From the NCBI GenBank assembly GCA_028283825.1, contig JAPWJW010000001.1, forward strand, positions 310,001 through 374,000: DNA of 64,000 bases, given 5' to 3'. This document shows, one piece after another, positions 46,916 to 56,402 of the stretch (positions are counted from its first letter, which is position 1; the number at the start of each line of letters is the position of its first letter). A program made the translations under genes and the position numbers. Under the pieces are notes generated by a model. That model did not search any database. It was not told where the DNA came from and saw nothing but the letters and a program-made list of their open reading frames with translations. The stretch comes from Azospirillaceae bacterium. Lineage in GTDB: Bacteria > Pseudomonadota > Alphaproteobacteria > Azospirillales > Azospirillaceae.

Positions 46916-47860
46916 ATGCGTCGTCCGATGTTGCCCGCCCGCTGGGCCGTGGCCCTGGCCTGTGTGGCCCTGTCCAATGTGGCCCATGCCGCCGAAAAGC
47001 CGGCCGCCAAAACCGGCCCCATCGCCTCGGAAGTGCTGGCCGCGTCCAGCCCCGGCGACTGGCGCGAGCCCGACCCGGCCAACCTGCTGTACATGGACCT
47101 GCCCCAGGGCCGGGTGATCATCGAGCTGGCGCCCGCCTTCGCCCCGGCGCACGTCGCCAATTTGCGCCTGCTGGCGCGCGAGGGCTGGTTCGATGGCCTG
47201 GCCATCGACCGGGTGCAGGACAACTACGTCACCCAATGGGGCGACGCCGACAACACCCGCACGCCGAAGACGGCGCAGACCAAGCTGGCGCCGGAGTTCG
47301 TGGTGCGCGGGGCCACGGTGGCCAAGCTGCCCTTCACCCCCCTGCCCGACCGTGACACCTACGCGCCGGAGGCGGGCTTTACCCAGGGTTTCCCCACGGC
47401 GCGCGACTCCAAGAATCATGAGGCCTGGCTGATCCACTGCTACGGCATGGTGGGCGTGGGCCGCGACATGGCCCTGGACAGCGGCAGCGGGGCGGAGCTG
47501 TACGCCGTCATCGGCCAGGCCCCGCGCCACCTGGACCGCAACATCACCGTGGTCGGCCGCGTGCTGCGCGGCATGGACTTGCTGAGCGGCCTGCCGCGCG
47601 GCCGTGCCACCATGGGTTTTTATGACGATCCCAAGGAGCGCCCGCCCATCACCAAGGTGACCCTGGCCGGCGATTTGCCCCCCGAGCAGCGCGAAAAGCT
47701 GCTGGTCCTGCGCACCGACACGCCCACCTGGGCGGCCTATGTCGAGGCGCGCCGGAACCGGCGGGAAGAATTCTTTCCCGTGCCGGCCGGCCACGTCGAC
47801 GTCTGCAACGTGCCGTTGCCTGTGCGATCGGGAGATGATGGGAAGGCGGGTAGCCACTGA
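46916..47860 (+). CDS. Secreted cyclophilin-type peptidyl-prolyl isomerase
   Basis: 314 residues with a Sec signal peptide (cleavage after AHA, residue 25). A cyclophilin domain follows: [28 protein letters not shown], then [20 protein letters not shown], and a C-terminal extension of about 60 residues ([13 protein letters not shown]...). Periplasmic, it would speed proline isomerisation in secreted proteins. It follows the pilin gene by about 90 nt, so it may be cotranscribed and help fold pilus or other envelope proteins. The cyclophilin core carries insertions relative to PpiA. Confidence 0.88.
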   Translation: MRRPMLPARWAVALACVALSNVAHAAEKPAAKTGPIASEVLAASSPGDWREPDPANLLYMDLPQGRVIIELAPAFAPAHVANLRLLAREGWFDGLAIDRVQDNYVTQWGDADNTRTPKTAQTKLAPEFVVRGATVAKLPFTPLPDRDTYAPEAGFTQGFPTARDSKNHEAWLIHCYGMVGVGRDMALDSGSGAELYAVIGQAPRHLDRNITVVGRVLRGMDLLSGLPRGRATMGFYDDPKERPPITKVTLAGDLPPEQREKLLVLRTDTPTWAAYVEARRNRREEFFPVPAGHVDVCNVPLPVRSGDDGKAGSH

Positions 47861-47886
47861 CCTGACCGAAAGAACAGGTCGGGGCC

Positions 47887-47908
47887 CAGGATGCGGCATT
47901 GCATCCTG
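47887..47908 (+). terminator. Hairpin after the cyclophilin gene
   Basis: CAGGATGC (47887-47894) pairs with GCATCCTG (47901-47908) around GGCATT, 27 nt after the stop. There is no U-run, so it may be a 3'-end stabiliser rather than a classic terminator. Confidence 0.4.
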
Positions 47909-48046
47909 CAAGGTCCGCGTTGACTTAACGAAGAAATTACTTGAAATATTGCAAGCTGCAATGCCAACCGCCCCGGGCCCGTAACCACCCCTCTCCAAAG
48001 GAGGGGGTGGTCCTGGCGCCTTAGAATCCCCGAAAGCGCCCGCTTC

Positions 48047-49660
48047 ATGGAAACCCGTCCGCGCCGCGTCTTGATCGTCGAACCCACGCCGTCGCTGGCG
48101 GCGGCCTACACCCAGGCCCTGCGCAAGGATGGTCTGGCGCTGCAGGTGGTGGACACCGGCCCGGCAGCCCGGCGCGCCCTGGCGGAGGCGCCGGCCGACG
48201 TGGTGCTGCTGAACCTGCAATTGCCGGGCGGTAGCGGGCTGGACCTTCTGCGGGAATTGAAGGCCGATGCCAAGGCACCGCAGGTGGTGGCCCTGACGGC
48301 GCAAGGCTCGGTCCAGGTGGCGGTGGACGTCATGCGCGCAGGCGCCGTGGACGTGCTGCTGCTGCCCGCCGGGACGGAGCGCCTGCGCCAGGCCATGGCC
48401 ACAGCGCTGGCCGAACGGGAAAAGGTGCTGGAGGCGGCGCCGCCGGCGGCACCGGTCGAAGATCCGCTGGGCTATCTGGGCTTCGTCGGCATCTCACCCG
48501 CCATGCGCGGCGTCTATCGCATGATCGAGGCGGCGGCCCCGTCCAAGGCCACCGTGTTCATCACCGGCGAAAGCGGCACCGGCAAGGAAGTGTGTGCGGA
48601 GGCCATCCACCGCCGCAGCCCCCGTACCGGCCGGCCCTTCATCCCGGTGAACTGCGCCGCCATCCCCAAAGACCTGATGGAAAGCGAGATCTTCGGCCAT
48701 GTGAAGGGCGCCTTCACCGGCGCCACGACGGATCATGCCGGTGCCGCCCTGCAGGCCGACGGCGGCACGCTGTTCCTGGACGAAATCGGCGAGATGGACC
48801 TGTCGCTGCAGGCCAAGCTGCTGCGCTTCCTGCAGACCGGCATGGTCAAGAAGGTGGGCAGCGAGAAGGCGGAGGCGGTGGACGTGCGCATCGTCTGCGC
48901 CACCAACCGCGATCCCTTCACCGAGGTGCAGGCCGGCCGTTTCCGCGAGGACCTGTTCTATCGCCTGCAGGTCATTTCCATCGAACTGCCGCCCTTGCGC
49001 GACCGCGGCGAGGATATCCTGCTGATCGCGCGCGAGTTCCTGACCAAGTACACGCAGGAGGAACGCAAGTCCTTCACCGGCTTCAGCGAGGAGGCGGAGG
49101 AGATCATGCGCACCTACGCCTGGCCCGGCAACGTGCGCCAGTTGCTGAACGTGGTGCGCAACGTGGTGGTGCTGAACGACGGCGCCGTCATCCAGCCCTT
49201 CATGCTGCCGCCGCCGCTGAACAAGCCCACCATGATCGTCCCGCCGCTGTTGAACGACCCGCGCTGGTCGGCAATGGCGGGCCCCATGCCCTTCCCCTTC
49301 ACCCCGCCACCGCCCGCCAACCTGGCCGGATCGGGCCCCATGGCACCGCCCAGCCTGGTGCCGGCGCCCGGTGGCGTGTCCATGGGCGGGATGGCCCTGG
49401 GTGGCGGACAGCGCACGTCCGGCGCCAGCTGGACCGGCCCCATTCCGGACATCCATCCCGGCGCCCCTATGGGTGCACACGGTTACGATGCCGACCCCAA
49501 TCCCGAGCGGCGGATCCGCCCGCTGTGGATGGTGGAGGAGGAGACGATCGAGGAGGCCATCCGCCTCTGCCAGGGCAACATCACCCGCGCCGCGGCGCTG
49601 CTGGAGATCAACCCCTGCACCATCTACCGGCGCCGCCAGAAGAAGCGCGCCACGGCCTGA
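48047..49660 (+). CDS. Sigma-54 enhancer-binding regulator with degenerate receiver
   Basis: 537 residues of the NtrC class. N-terminal receiver-like domain (1-125), central AAA+ domain with Walker A GESGTGKE (174-181), GAFTGA (221-226) and Walker B LFLDE, and a C-terminal Fis-type helix-turn-helix ([19 protein letters not shown]). The receiver's usual phospho-aspartate is N56 ([10 protein letters not shown]), the acidic pair is only E12, and the conserved lysine is missing ([10 protein letters not shown]), so it is probably not phosphorylated. A Pro/Gly/Met-rich linker of about 100 residues separates AAA+ and HTH. Followed by small motility-related genes; FlbD- or VpsR-like role is possible. 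Confidence 0.92.
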   Translation: METRPRRVLIVEPTPSLAAAYTQALRKDGLALQVVDTGPAARRALAEAPADVVLLNLQLPGGSGLDLLRELKADAKAPQVVALTAQGSVQVAVDVMRAGAVDVLLLPAGTERLRQAMATALAEREKVLEAAPPAAPVEDPLGYLGFVGISPAMRGVYRMIEAAAPSKATVFITGESGTGKEVCAEAIHRRSPRTGRPFIPVNCAAIPKDLMESEIFGHVKGAFTGATTDHAGAALQADGGTLFLDEIGEMDLSLQAKLLRFLQTGMVKKVGSEKAEAVDVRIVCATNRDPFTEVQAGRFREDLFYRLQVISIELPPLRDRGEDILLIAREFLTKYTQEERKSFTGFSEEAEEIMRTYAWPGNVRQLLNVVRNVVVLNDGAVIQPFMLPPPLNKPTMIVPPLLNDPRWSAMAGPMPFPFTPPPPANLAGSGPMAPPSLVPAPGGVSMGGMALGGGQRTSGASWTGPIPDIHPGAPMGAHGYDADPNPERRIRPLWMVEEETIEEAIRLCQGNITRAAALLEINPCTIYRRRQKKRATA

Positions 49661-49783
49661 TATCAGGCCGCAGGTTTTTAGGGCCGCCAGCGCGACCGCT
49701 GAACCCAAGGATAAGCCAAGCCGGCGGATGCCGGCGCCCGGCGTTTTGAGGGGCCTTTGGTCGGCCCCGACTGAGAGACAGCG

Positions 49784-50107
49784 ATGATCACCGAAATCCG
49801 GCACATCATTTTTTCCAATGACGAGTTGAAGCTGGTGTTCCAGACGGTGCCGCTGGAAGGCTTCGACACCAGCCGCCGCATCACCGGCATCCAGGTGGTG
49901 GAAGGGCCGCCGCCCACGGTGAAACTGGCCAGCGATCTCGCCGCCGGCGGCGGGCGGGAAGAGATCCAGGTGGAATCCTACCAGCTGGCCCGCCTGATCG
50001 TGGCGTACTGCCGGGAAAAGCGCATCCCCCTGCCCAAGGACGCGCTGAAGACCCTGCACGCCCAGGGCGATCAGCTGTGCTTCAGCATCATGAGCTCGCT
50101 CAGCTGA
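49784..50107 (+). CDS. Hypothetical protein, 107 aa
   Basis: Not recognised. A compact soluble protein with alternating strands and helices (MITEIRHIIFSNDELKLVFQ, ESYQLARLIVAYCREKRIPL) that looks well ordered and under selection. ATG with GAGAGACAGCG upstream. It lies between the sigma-54 regulator and the YjfB-like gene, so it may belong to the same motility or surface regulon. Confidence 0.65.
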   Translation: MITEIRHIIFSNDELKLVFQTVPLEGFDTSRRITGIQVVEGPPPTVKLASDLAAGGGREEIQVESYQLARLIVAYCREKRIPLPKDALKTLHAQGDQLCFSIMSSLS

Positions 50108-50232
50108 AACGCCTGTATCCGAACGCCAGGCTTGAGGCGGGAGCCAATCGGCGCGATACTGCGAACAAATCGTCGTTCGCATTCCTGTGATCGCCCTTTC
50201 CCGCGAATGACGGCCTGTTTGGAGTTTTTGTG

Positions 50233-50418
50233 ATGCAGATCGACAGTCAGGCCGCCAACGCCACCGCCGCTACCCTGTTGCAGGCCCGCACCCAGTTCCA
50301 GGTCGGCGCCCTGAAGCAGACCACGGATGCCGAGGCCTCTGTCGCCACCGCCCTGCTGACCGGGCAGAGCCCGGCCCCCAGCGACGGGCGCGGCCAGATG
50401 GTCGATCTCAGCGTCTGA
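50233..50418 (+). CDS. YjfB-like putative motility protein, 61 aa
   Basis: 61 residues from ATG 50233, with GGAG 8 nt upstream (a GTG directly before is less likely). The pattern ATLLQARTQFQVGALKQTTDAEASVATALL resembles the small YjfB/motility family in which a helix with QVGxxVLKK is conserved. Function in the family is unknown; members sit near flagellar or chemotaxis genes. Confidence 0.55.
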   Translation: MQIDSQAANATAATLLQARTQFQVGALKQTTDAEASVATALLTGQSPAPSDGRGQMVDLSV

Positions 50419-50436
50419 TCCGGCCCGGCACGCGCG

Positions 50437-52035
50437 TTGAGCGGGCAATCCCTGGCCGAGGTGTTGTCCGCCGCCGTGGCCCATCATGGCGCCGGCCGCC
50501 TGGATGCGGCGGAACAGCATTACACCGCCATCCTGGAACAGGTGCCGGACCAGCTGGATGCCCTGCACCTGCTGGGGGTCCTGACCCTGCAACGGGCCAC
50601 CGCCGTAGCCGTCCCCGCCATCGCCCGCCTGACCGCCGGCATCGACCTGATCCGCCGCGCCCATGACCAGCCGGCCTCATCCGGCGTGCCCGACATCGCC
50701 GCCAACTTGGCCCGGGGCCTGGCGGCCCTGGCCGAGGCGCACACCAAGGCCGGCGCACCCGACCGTGCCCTGGAAGCCTGGCTGGAGGCTGACGGGCGCG
50801 GCCTGCCCCTGACGCCCGCCAACCGGCTGGCGCTGGCGGAAAGCCTGGCGACAGCCGGCGCCGTGGCGGAGGCGGAAGGCCAATACCGCGCCCTGCTTGA
50901 GGCCGCACCCGTCGACTTGGGCGTCCGTACCGGCCTGGCCCGCCTGCTGGTCCGCCGGGGACGGGTGGCCGAGGCCCTGGCCCTGCTGGACGGCCTGCCC
51001 CCGCCTGATGCGGCCAACGCCGCCGCCCACCGGCTACGGGCCCAACTGCTGATCCCCCACGCGCCCGACCTGGCGGCGGGCCTGCTGGATACCGTGGCGG
51101 CCGCCGTGGCCATGGACGCCACGCACCACCATCTGCTGGGCCGGCTGCGACAGGCGCGGGGCGACGTTGCCGGCGCCCGGGACCACCACGCCCGCGCGTT
51201 GGCGCTGGAGTCCGCCCACGCCGCCGCCCGCCTGGCGCATGCGGAGGCCTGCCTGCGGCTGGGCGCCTGGCGCGACGGCTTCGCGGATCTGGCCTGGCGC
51301 TGGATGCAGCCCGCCACCACCCGGCGCTTCGGCGGCATCCCCCTGTGGGAACGGGCGGATCAGGACATCGCCGGCCGCCGCCTGCTGGTCTGGGATGAGG
51401 CCGATGGGGCGGCCCTGCCCCACCTGGCCCGCCTGCTGCCCGCGCTGCGCGACCTGGGCGCCGACGTGCGGGTGGAGGTGCCGCCCGGCTGGGCCGCCCT
51501 GCTGCCCACCGGGCCGGGCCAGGCGCTAGCCGGCATCGCCGTGGCGACGCGCGGCCGGGATGAGGCGGCGGGCGACCTGCAAATCCCCCTGCAGGAATTG
51601 CCCGACCGGTTGGAGCTATGGGATGGCGCCGCCTTCTGGACGGGGCCCTATCTGGCGGCCCCCGCCGATGTGCGGGCGCCCACCCCGCCGGAAGGCCGGC
51701 GGATCGGCGTGGCGGCGCATGGGCCGCTGCCCCCACTGCCCCCCGGCGCCACGGCCGTTCCCCTGGCCTTGCCCGGCGCCGATGCGCCTGAGGGCTGGGC
51801 CGCCCTGGCGGCGACGCTGGCGGCCCTGGACGCCGTGGCCTTGCCGGCGGGGCTGCTGGCCCATGTGGCCGGCGGCCTGGGACGGGCCGGCGTGGTGCTG
51901 GTGCCACCCGATGCCGACTGGCGCTGGCCGGCGGCGGGCCTTGAAGCCACCCCCTGGTACCCGGCCTTCCGCCTGGCGCATGGCGACGCCTGGCCCGACT
52001 GGACGGCCGCGGCCTTGGCGGAAACCCCGCCATGA
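50437..52035 (+). CDS. TPR protein with C-terminal glycosyltransferase-like region
   Basis: 532 residues. The first half is a TPR solenoid with many AxAxxHxxA-like helices (AAEQHYTAILEQVPDQLDAL is the clearest repeat). The second half (from about 310) resembles the Rossmann-type domain fused to TPRs in surface-glycan proteins (AGRRLLVWDEADGAALPHLA, VRVEVPPGWAALLP). TTG start at 50437. Overlaps the next gene by 4 nt. With the following genes it forms a putative flagellin or surface-glycan modification operon. Enzymatic activity of the C-terminus is unproven. Confidence 0.72.
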   Translation: MSGQSLAEVLSAAVAHHGAGRLDAAEQHYTAILEQVPDQLDALHLLGVLTLQRATAVAVPAIARLTAGIDLIRRAHDQPASSGVPDIAANLARGLAALAEAHTKAGAPDRALEAWLEADGRGLPLTPANRLALAESLATAGAVAEAEGQYRALLEAAPVDLGVRTGLARLLVRRGRVAEALALLDGLPPPDAANAAAHRLRAQLLIPHAPDLAAGLLDTVAAAVAMDATHHHLLGRLRQARGDVAGARDHHARALALESAHAAARLAHAEACLRLGAWRDGFADLAWRWMQPATTRRFGGIPLWERADQDIAGRRLLVWDEADGAALPHLARLLPALRDLGADVRVEVPPGWAALLPTGPGQALAGIAVATRGRDEAAGDLQIPLQELPDRLELWDGAAFWTGPYLAAPADVRAPTPPEGRRIGVAAHGPLPPLPPGATAVPLALPGADAPEGWAALAATLAALDAVALPAGLLAHVAGGLGRAGVVLVPPDADWRWPAAGLEATPWYPAFRLAHGDAWPDWTAAALAETPP

Positions 52036-52967
52036 GCGACATCCTCTACATCACCGGGGCCGACCGGCGCTATTTCGCCACCACCCTGTTCCTGCTGGAA
52101 AGCTTTGAACGCCGCCTGCCGGGCCAGCGGCTGATGGTCTGCGACTATGGCCTGGCCCCGGGGCAGCGCGATTACCTGGCGGAACGCGGGCAACTGCTGC
52201 CCCGGCCGGCCAGCGTGCCGGCCAGCCTGCATCCCTATGCCAAGAAGGCCACCATCCTGGCCTACGTCGGCGATCTGCCGTGGCAAGGACTGTGCTGGAT
52301 CGACGCCGATATGCTGGTGACCGGCCTGGACGCCACCGTCATGGGCGATCTGTGGGATCGCCTGGTCGCGGCGGATGCCGACATCGCTCTGACCACCGAC
52401 ATCAACGGCCTGACCCTGGGCGACGTGGCCGCCATGGACGAGGGCGGCACTGCCATGGCGCCCTTCCGCGCCCTGCTGGCCGACAGCGCCGCCGACCCGG
52501 CCGCCCCCTATCTCAGCGTCGGTTTCTGGCTGTGCCGGTCGCGCACGCTGCTGGCCGACTGGGACCGGCGCAGCCGCGGCCTGGTGCCCCATCCGCTGTT
52601 CGAACAGAACGTCATGGCCTTGCTGGCGCATGGACCCGGCTGGGGGTACGCCGGCCGGACGCTGTTGTTGGATCCCTGGGAATGGCAGCCACAAAACCAC
52701 GCCCTGCCGCTGATCACCCAGACCACCGACGGCTTCCAGGTGCGGGGCCGGCCGGTGCGGCTGGTGCACTGCACGGCCGCCCGCCACTGGTTCATGGACG
52801 TCTATGACGGCCGCGTGCAGGTGGGGCGACAATCGCTGGCGGGCTATTTCCGCATCCTGCGTCATCCGGCGTTGCGCGCCTTTCAGACGGGGCTGCTGCA
52901 TGACCATGTCGACCGCCATGGCGCCGCCCTGGCCCGCCACGGCCTGCTGACCGGCGCACAGCCTTGA
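52032..52967 (+). CDS. GT-A-like glycosyltransferase
   Basis: 311 residues. The metal-binding DxD motif is DAD in LCWIDADMLV, followed by an acceptor-type YLSVGFWLCRSR segment and HPLFEQNVMALL. No signal or membrane segment. Coupled to the TPR gene through ATGA at 52032. Likely transfers a sugar from a nucleotide sugar; donor and acceptor unknown. Confidence 0.72.
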   Translation: MSDILYITGADRRYFATTLFLLESFERRLPGQRLMVCDYGLAPGQRDYLAERGQLLPRPASVPASLHPYAKKATILAYVGDLPWQGLCWIDADMLVTGLDATVMGDLWDRLVAADADIALTTDINGLTLGDVAAMDEGGTAMAPFRALLADSAADPAAPYLSVGFWLCRSRTLLADWDRRSRGLVPHPLFEQNVMALLAHGPGWGYAGRTLLLDPWEWQPQNHALPLITQTTDGFQVRGRPVRLVHCTAARHWFMDVYDGRVQVGRQSLAGYFRILRHPALRAFQTGLLHDHVDRHGAALARHGLLTGAQP

Positions 52968-53110
52968 CGGGAATTTGACCAGGGCATGAAAGAAGCGCGG
53001 AATCTCAGGGTTAGGGAGCGATCTTGCCTCTATCCATCAGCGGCGGCGAACCCTATCCTGCGCACAAGAGTAGCAAGGCCGGCGCCACAGGCCACCCCGG
53101 CGGAGGAAGC

Positions 53111-54655
53111 ATGAGCGACACGAACGACAGCACGCCCGCCACCCCGGAAGACATCGCCGCCCTGACCTTGCAGGCCGAGGGCCTGACGGCGCTGGAAACA
53201 GGCGACAACGCCCATGCCGCCATGCTGCTGACCCAGGCCGTGGCCCTGCGGCCGGACGATGCCGGCCTGCGCGCCGACCTGGGCATGGCCCTGGAACGCC
53301 AGCAGGACAACGACGCCGCCAAGGCCGCCTACGCCATGGCCGTGGCCCTGGACCCGGACAATCCCATCTATCGCTTCAACCTGGGTGCTGCCTGCCAGCG
53401 CCTGGGCCTGGGGCATGAGGCCGCCGGCCATTACGTGGACGCGCTGGAACGCGAACCCATGCTGGCGGAGGCCTATTTCAACCTGGCGACCCTGTTCCAG
53501 GACGCCGGCCACCTGGACATCGCCGAGCAGCACTATCGCAACGCCCTGGAAGCGCGCCCCACCTATGTGGAAGCCGCCGCCAACCTGGGCCTGGTGCTCC
53601 GCCGCCTGGGCCGGCTCGGCGATGCCTTGGACTATCTGCGGGCCACCGCCCAGGCCCAGCCGGACCTGGCGCAGGCGCACAGCAATCTGGGCCTGGTGCT
53701 GAACGAGGCCGGGCAGTACCAGGAGGCGCTGTCCGCCTTCGACCGCCTGGCGGCGCTGCGCCCGTTCGAGGCGGCGTCCCATGTCGGCCGCGCCACCGCG
53801 CTGCGCGGCCTGGGCCATCTGCCGGAGGCCGCGGCCTCCGTGCAAAAGGCCCTGGACCGGCCGGAACCACCCGTCTCCGCCGAGCTGGAGGCCGCCCAGG
53901 TGGCGGCGGCCCTGCAGGCCGGCGGCAATGGCACGGCTGCCCAGGCCCTGGTCGCCAAGTGGCGAGCGGGCGCAGGCACCACGCCCATCCTGACCCATAC
54001 GGAGGCGGCCCTGGGCCTGGCGCCCGTGCCGCCCCGCGCCGATCCCGCCTATCTGGAACAGTTGCATGACGCCCAGGCCACCGTGCTGACGGAGCAGGCG
54101 GTGGCGGCCTTGGTGGCGCCGCTGACCGCCCCCCTGGCCGCGACCCTGGCCCGTCACCTGGGGCCCGCCGCCGGCACCCTGAACGTGGTGGAGATCGACT
54201 GCGGCGTGGGTGCCCTGGCCCCCCTGCTGAAGCCCTATGCCGCCACCCTGGTGGGCGTCCATCCCTCAACCACCGCCATCCAGGCGGCGGCCCGTGGCGG
54301 CCAGTACGACCATCTGCTGCACGGCGACTTCACCGTGGCGCTGGAACGGTCGGCCGACAGCGCCAACCTGGTGCTGTCCACCGACATCGCCAACTATGTG
54401 GGCGACCTGGCGCCCCTGGCCACGGTGGCCGCCGGCGCCCTACTGCCGGGCGGCACCCTGGCCATCGTCGTGGATGCGGCGGAGCCCTGGGCCGCCGCCG
54501 TGACGCTGAAGGAAAACGGCCGTTACCTGCATCGGCGCGACCACGTGGAGAACGCCCTGCGCCAAGCCGGCCTGACGGTGCTGGAAGTGGTGTCCCTGGC
54601 CCCCGTCGCCGCTGACGGGCCGGAGCGCCTGCTGGCCGTGGCCCGCAAGGGCTGA
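53111..54655 (+). CDS. TPR protein fused to SAM-dependent methyltransferase
   Basis: 514 residues from ATG 53111, supported by GGAGG 5 nt upstream. About eight TPR repeats (AYFNLATLFQDAGHLDIAEQ is typical) cover residues 15-290. The C-terminal third has a methyltransferase-like Rossmann fold: VVEIDCGVGALAPLLKP as motif I, HGDFTVALE and LPGGTLAIVVDAA. TPR-methyltransferase fusions are common in surface-glycan and flagellin modification loci. Motif I is slightly degenerate (DCGVG for D/E-x-G-x-G). Confidence 0.8.
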   Translation: MSDTNDSTPATPEDIAALTLQAEGLTALETGDNAHAAMLLTQAVALRPDDAGLRADLGMALERQQDNDAAKAAYAMAVALDPDNPIYRFNLGAACQRLGLGHEAAGHYVDALEREPMLAEAYFNLATLFQDAGHLDIAEQHYRNALEARPTYVEAAANLGLVLRRLGRLGDALDYLRATAQAQPDLAQAHSNLGLVLNEAGQYQEALSAFDRLAALRPFEAASHVGRATALRGLGHLPEAAASVQKALDRPEPPVSAELEAAQVAAALQAGGNGTAAQALVAKWRAGAGTTPILTHTEAALGLAPVPPRADPAYLEQLHDAQATVLTEQAVAALVAPLTAPLAATLARHLGPAAGTLNVVEIDCGVGALAPLLKPYAATLVGVHPSTTAIQAAARGGQYDHLLHGDFTVALERSADSANLVLSTDIANYVGDLAPLATVAAGALLPGGTLAIVVDAAEPWAAAVTLKENGRYLHRRDHVENALRQAGLTVLEVVSLAPVAADGPERLLAVARKG

Positions 54656-54678
54656 GGCAACGGCCGATACCCGCCGCC

Positions 54679-55785
54679 ATGTCCCCGCACCCCACGTCAG
54701 TACCCGGGGGAGCCACCCCGGGTCGCATCCTGGCGCTGCCCCGTTATGACCGGCTGGGCGCCAGCAGCCGGCTGCGCTTCTTCGACCTGTTGCCCTACTT
54801 GGCAGATGCCGGCCTGACGGTGACGACGGTGCCGTTCTTCGACGACGCCTATCTGGCGCGCCTGTATGCGGGCCAGGGCGTCGATCGCCTGGCGCTGGCG
54901 GGGCATTACCGCCGCCGCCTGTCCACCCTGGCACGTGGCGGCGGTGAGCTGCTGTGGATCGAGAAGGAGGCGCTGCCCTGGTTGCCGGCGGCGCTGGAGC
55001 GGGGCCTGTTCCGGGGGCGGCCCTATGTGCTGGACTTCGACGACGCCTGGCATCTGCGGTATGCCGGCCACCGCCTGGCGCCCCTGCGCCAACTGCTGGG
55101 CGACAAGCTGGAACGGCTGGTGGCGGGTGCCGCCCTGACCGTGGTCGCCAACGAGACGCTGGCCGACTGGGCCACCGGCGCCCGCGCCCGCGCCCTGCTG
55201 CGCCTGCCGACACCGGTGGATCTGGCGCGCTATCGCAGCGCATCCGCGCCGCCGAGACCGACAGGCGGCTTCCGCGTGGCCTGGATCGGCACGCCGTCGT
55301 CGGCGCGATACCTGGAGGCGCTGGCCGGCCCGCTGGCGGACGTGGCCGCGACCGGTCCCCTGACCCTGGTGACCATCGGATCGGCACCAGTGAACCTGCC
55401 GGGCGTGCCGGAGGAGTTCATCGCCTGGAGCGAGACGGGAGAGGCCGCAGCGCTGGCCGGGGTGGACGCGGGCATCATGCCCCTGGCGCCCACCGCCTTC
55501 GCCCAGGGCAAGTCCGGCTTCAAGCTGCTGCAGTACATGGCGGCGGGCAAGGCCGTGGTGGCCAGCCCCGTGGGGGAGAACCGCCGCATCGTCACCGACG
55601 GCGCCACCGGCCTATGGGCGGAAAGCCCGGAGGATTGGGTGCGGGCGCTGTCCGCCTTGCGCGCCGACGCGGACCTGCGCCGGCGGCTGGCGGCGGCCGG
55701 CCAGGCCCTGGTCGCCCGCGACTATGACCTGGCGGTGCTGGGCCCCCGGCTGACGGCGGCCCTGGCCAAGCTCATCAGGCCCTGA
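54679..55785 (+). CDS. Glycosyltransferase, GT4-like (GT-B fold)
   Basis: 368 residues. N-terminal Rossmann part with LGASSRLRFFDLLPYL, the C-terminal part with FRVAWIGTPSS and the donor-binding segment KSGFKLLQYMAAGKAVVASPVGEN (E and G conserved as in GT4), then GATGLWAESPEDW. Cytoplasmic. Its stop abuts the stop of the convergent rfbC with no gap. Probably adds a sugar to the same glycan as the genes upstream. Confidence 0.88.
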   Translation: MSPHPTSVPGGATPGRILALPRYDRLGASSRLRFFDLLPYLADAGLTVTTVPFFDDAYLARLYAGQGVDRLALAGHYRRRLSTLARGGGELLWIEKEALPWLPAALERGLFRGRPYVLDFDDAWHLRYAGHRLAPLRQLLGDKLERLVAGAALTVVANETLADWATGARARALLRLPTPVDLARYRSASAPPRPTGGFRVAWIGTPSSARYLEALAGPLADVAATGPLTLVTIGSAPVNLPGVPEEFIAWSETGEAAALAGVDAGIMPLAPTAFAQGKSGFKLLQYMAAGKAVVASPVGENRRIVTDGATGLWAESPEDWVRALSALRADADLRRRLAAAGQALVARDYDLAVLGPRLTAALAKLIRP

Positions 55786-56343
55786 TCAGGCCACCGGAAA
55801 CGGCGTGCCGATCTCGGCCAGGGTGGGCTGCTTGCCATCCTTGTCCGACAGCACCGCGCCGGCGAAATCAGGCCACTGGATGCCCAGCGCCGGGTCGTTC
55901 CACAGCAGGCCCCGGTCATGCGCCGGGCTGTAGGGTGCGGTCACCTTGTAGGCGATTTCCGTGTCCGGAACCAAAGTGCAGAAACCGTGGGCGAAACCCG
56001 CGGGCACCCACAGCTGCCAGCCGTCAACATCGTCCAGCTCGACCGCGATGTGGTGGCCGTAGGTGGGGGAACCGGCGCGCAAATCCACCGCCACATCCAG
56101 AATACGGCCGTGGACGACGCGAATCAGCTTGCCCTGTGCCGCCGGCGCCAACTGGAAGTGCAGGCCGCGCACCGTGCCCGGAATGCGGGACATGGACTGG
56201 TTGTCCTGGACGAAGGGACCGGCAATGCCCGCCGCCGCGTGTTTGTCGGCGGTCCAGGTTTCGGTGAACCAGCCACGCTCGTCCCCAAAGCGGCGCGGCT
56301 TCACCATCACCAGGCCATCGATTTCCAGGCGCTTCACTTCCAT
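55786..56343 (-). CDS. rfbC: dTDP-4-dehydrorhamnose 3,5-epimerase
   Basis: 185 residues, the usual length. Catalytic histidine H62 in RGLHFQ, substrate-binding KLIRVVHGRILDVAVDLR, GFAHGF and the tyrosine in AYKVTAPYSP are all present. It converts dTDP-4-dehydro-6-deoxyglucose to the L-lyxo form on the way to dTDP-L-rhamnose. No rfbA, rfbB or rfbD is in the window, so the rest of the pathway lies elsewhere. The stop codon faces the end of the glycosyltransferase gene. Confidence 0.95.
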   Translation of the reverse strand: MEVKRLEIDGLVMVKPRRFGDERGWFTETWTADKHAAAGIAGPFVQDNQSMSRIPGTVRGLHFQLAPAAQGKLIRVVHGRILDVAVDLRAGSPTYGHHIAVELDDVDGWQLWVPAGFAHGFCTLVPDTEIAYKVTAPYSPAHDRGLLWNDPALGIQWPDFAGAVLSDKDGKQPTLAEIGTPFPVA

Positions 56344-56402
56344 GCTGTAACCATCCCCGCATAAATAAAGGCGTCGTCGCGCCCGGAATACGCTGGCGAC
56401 CG

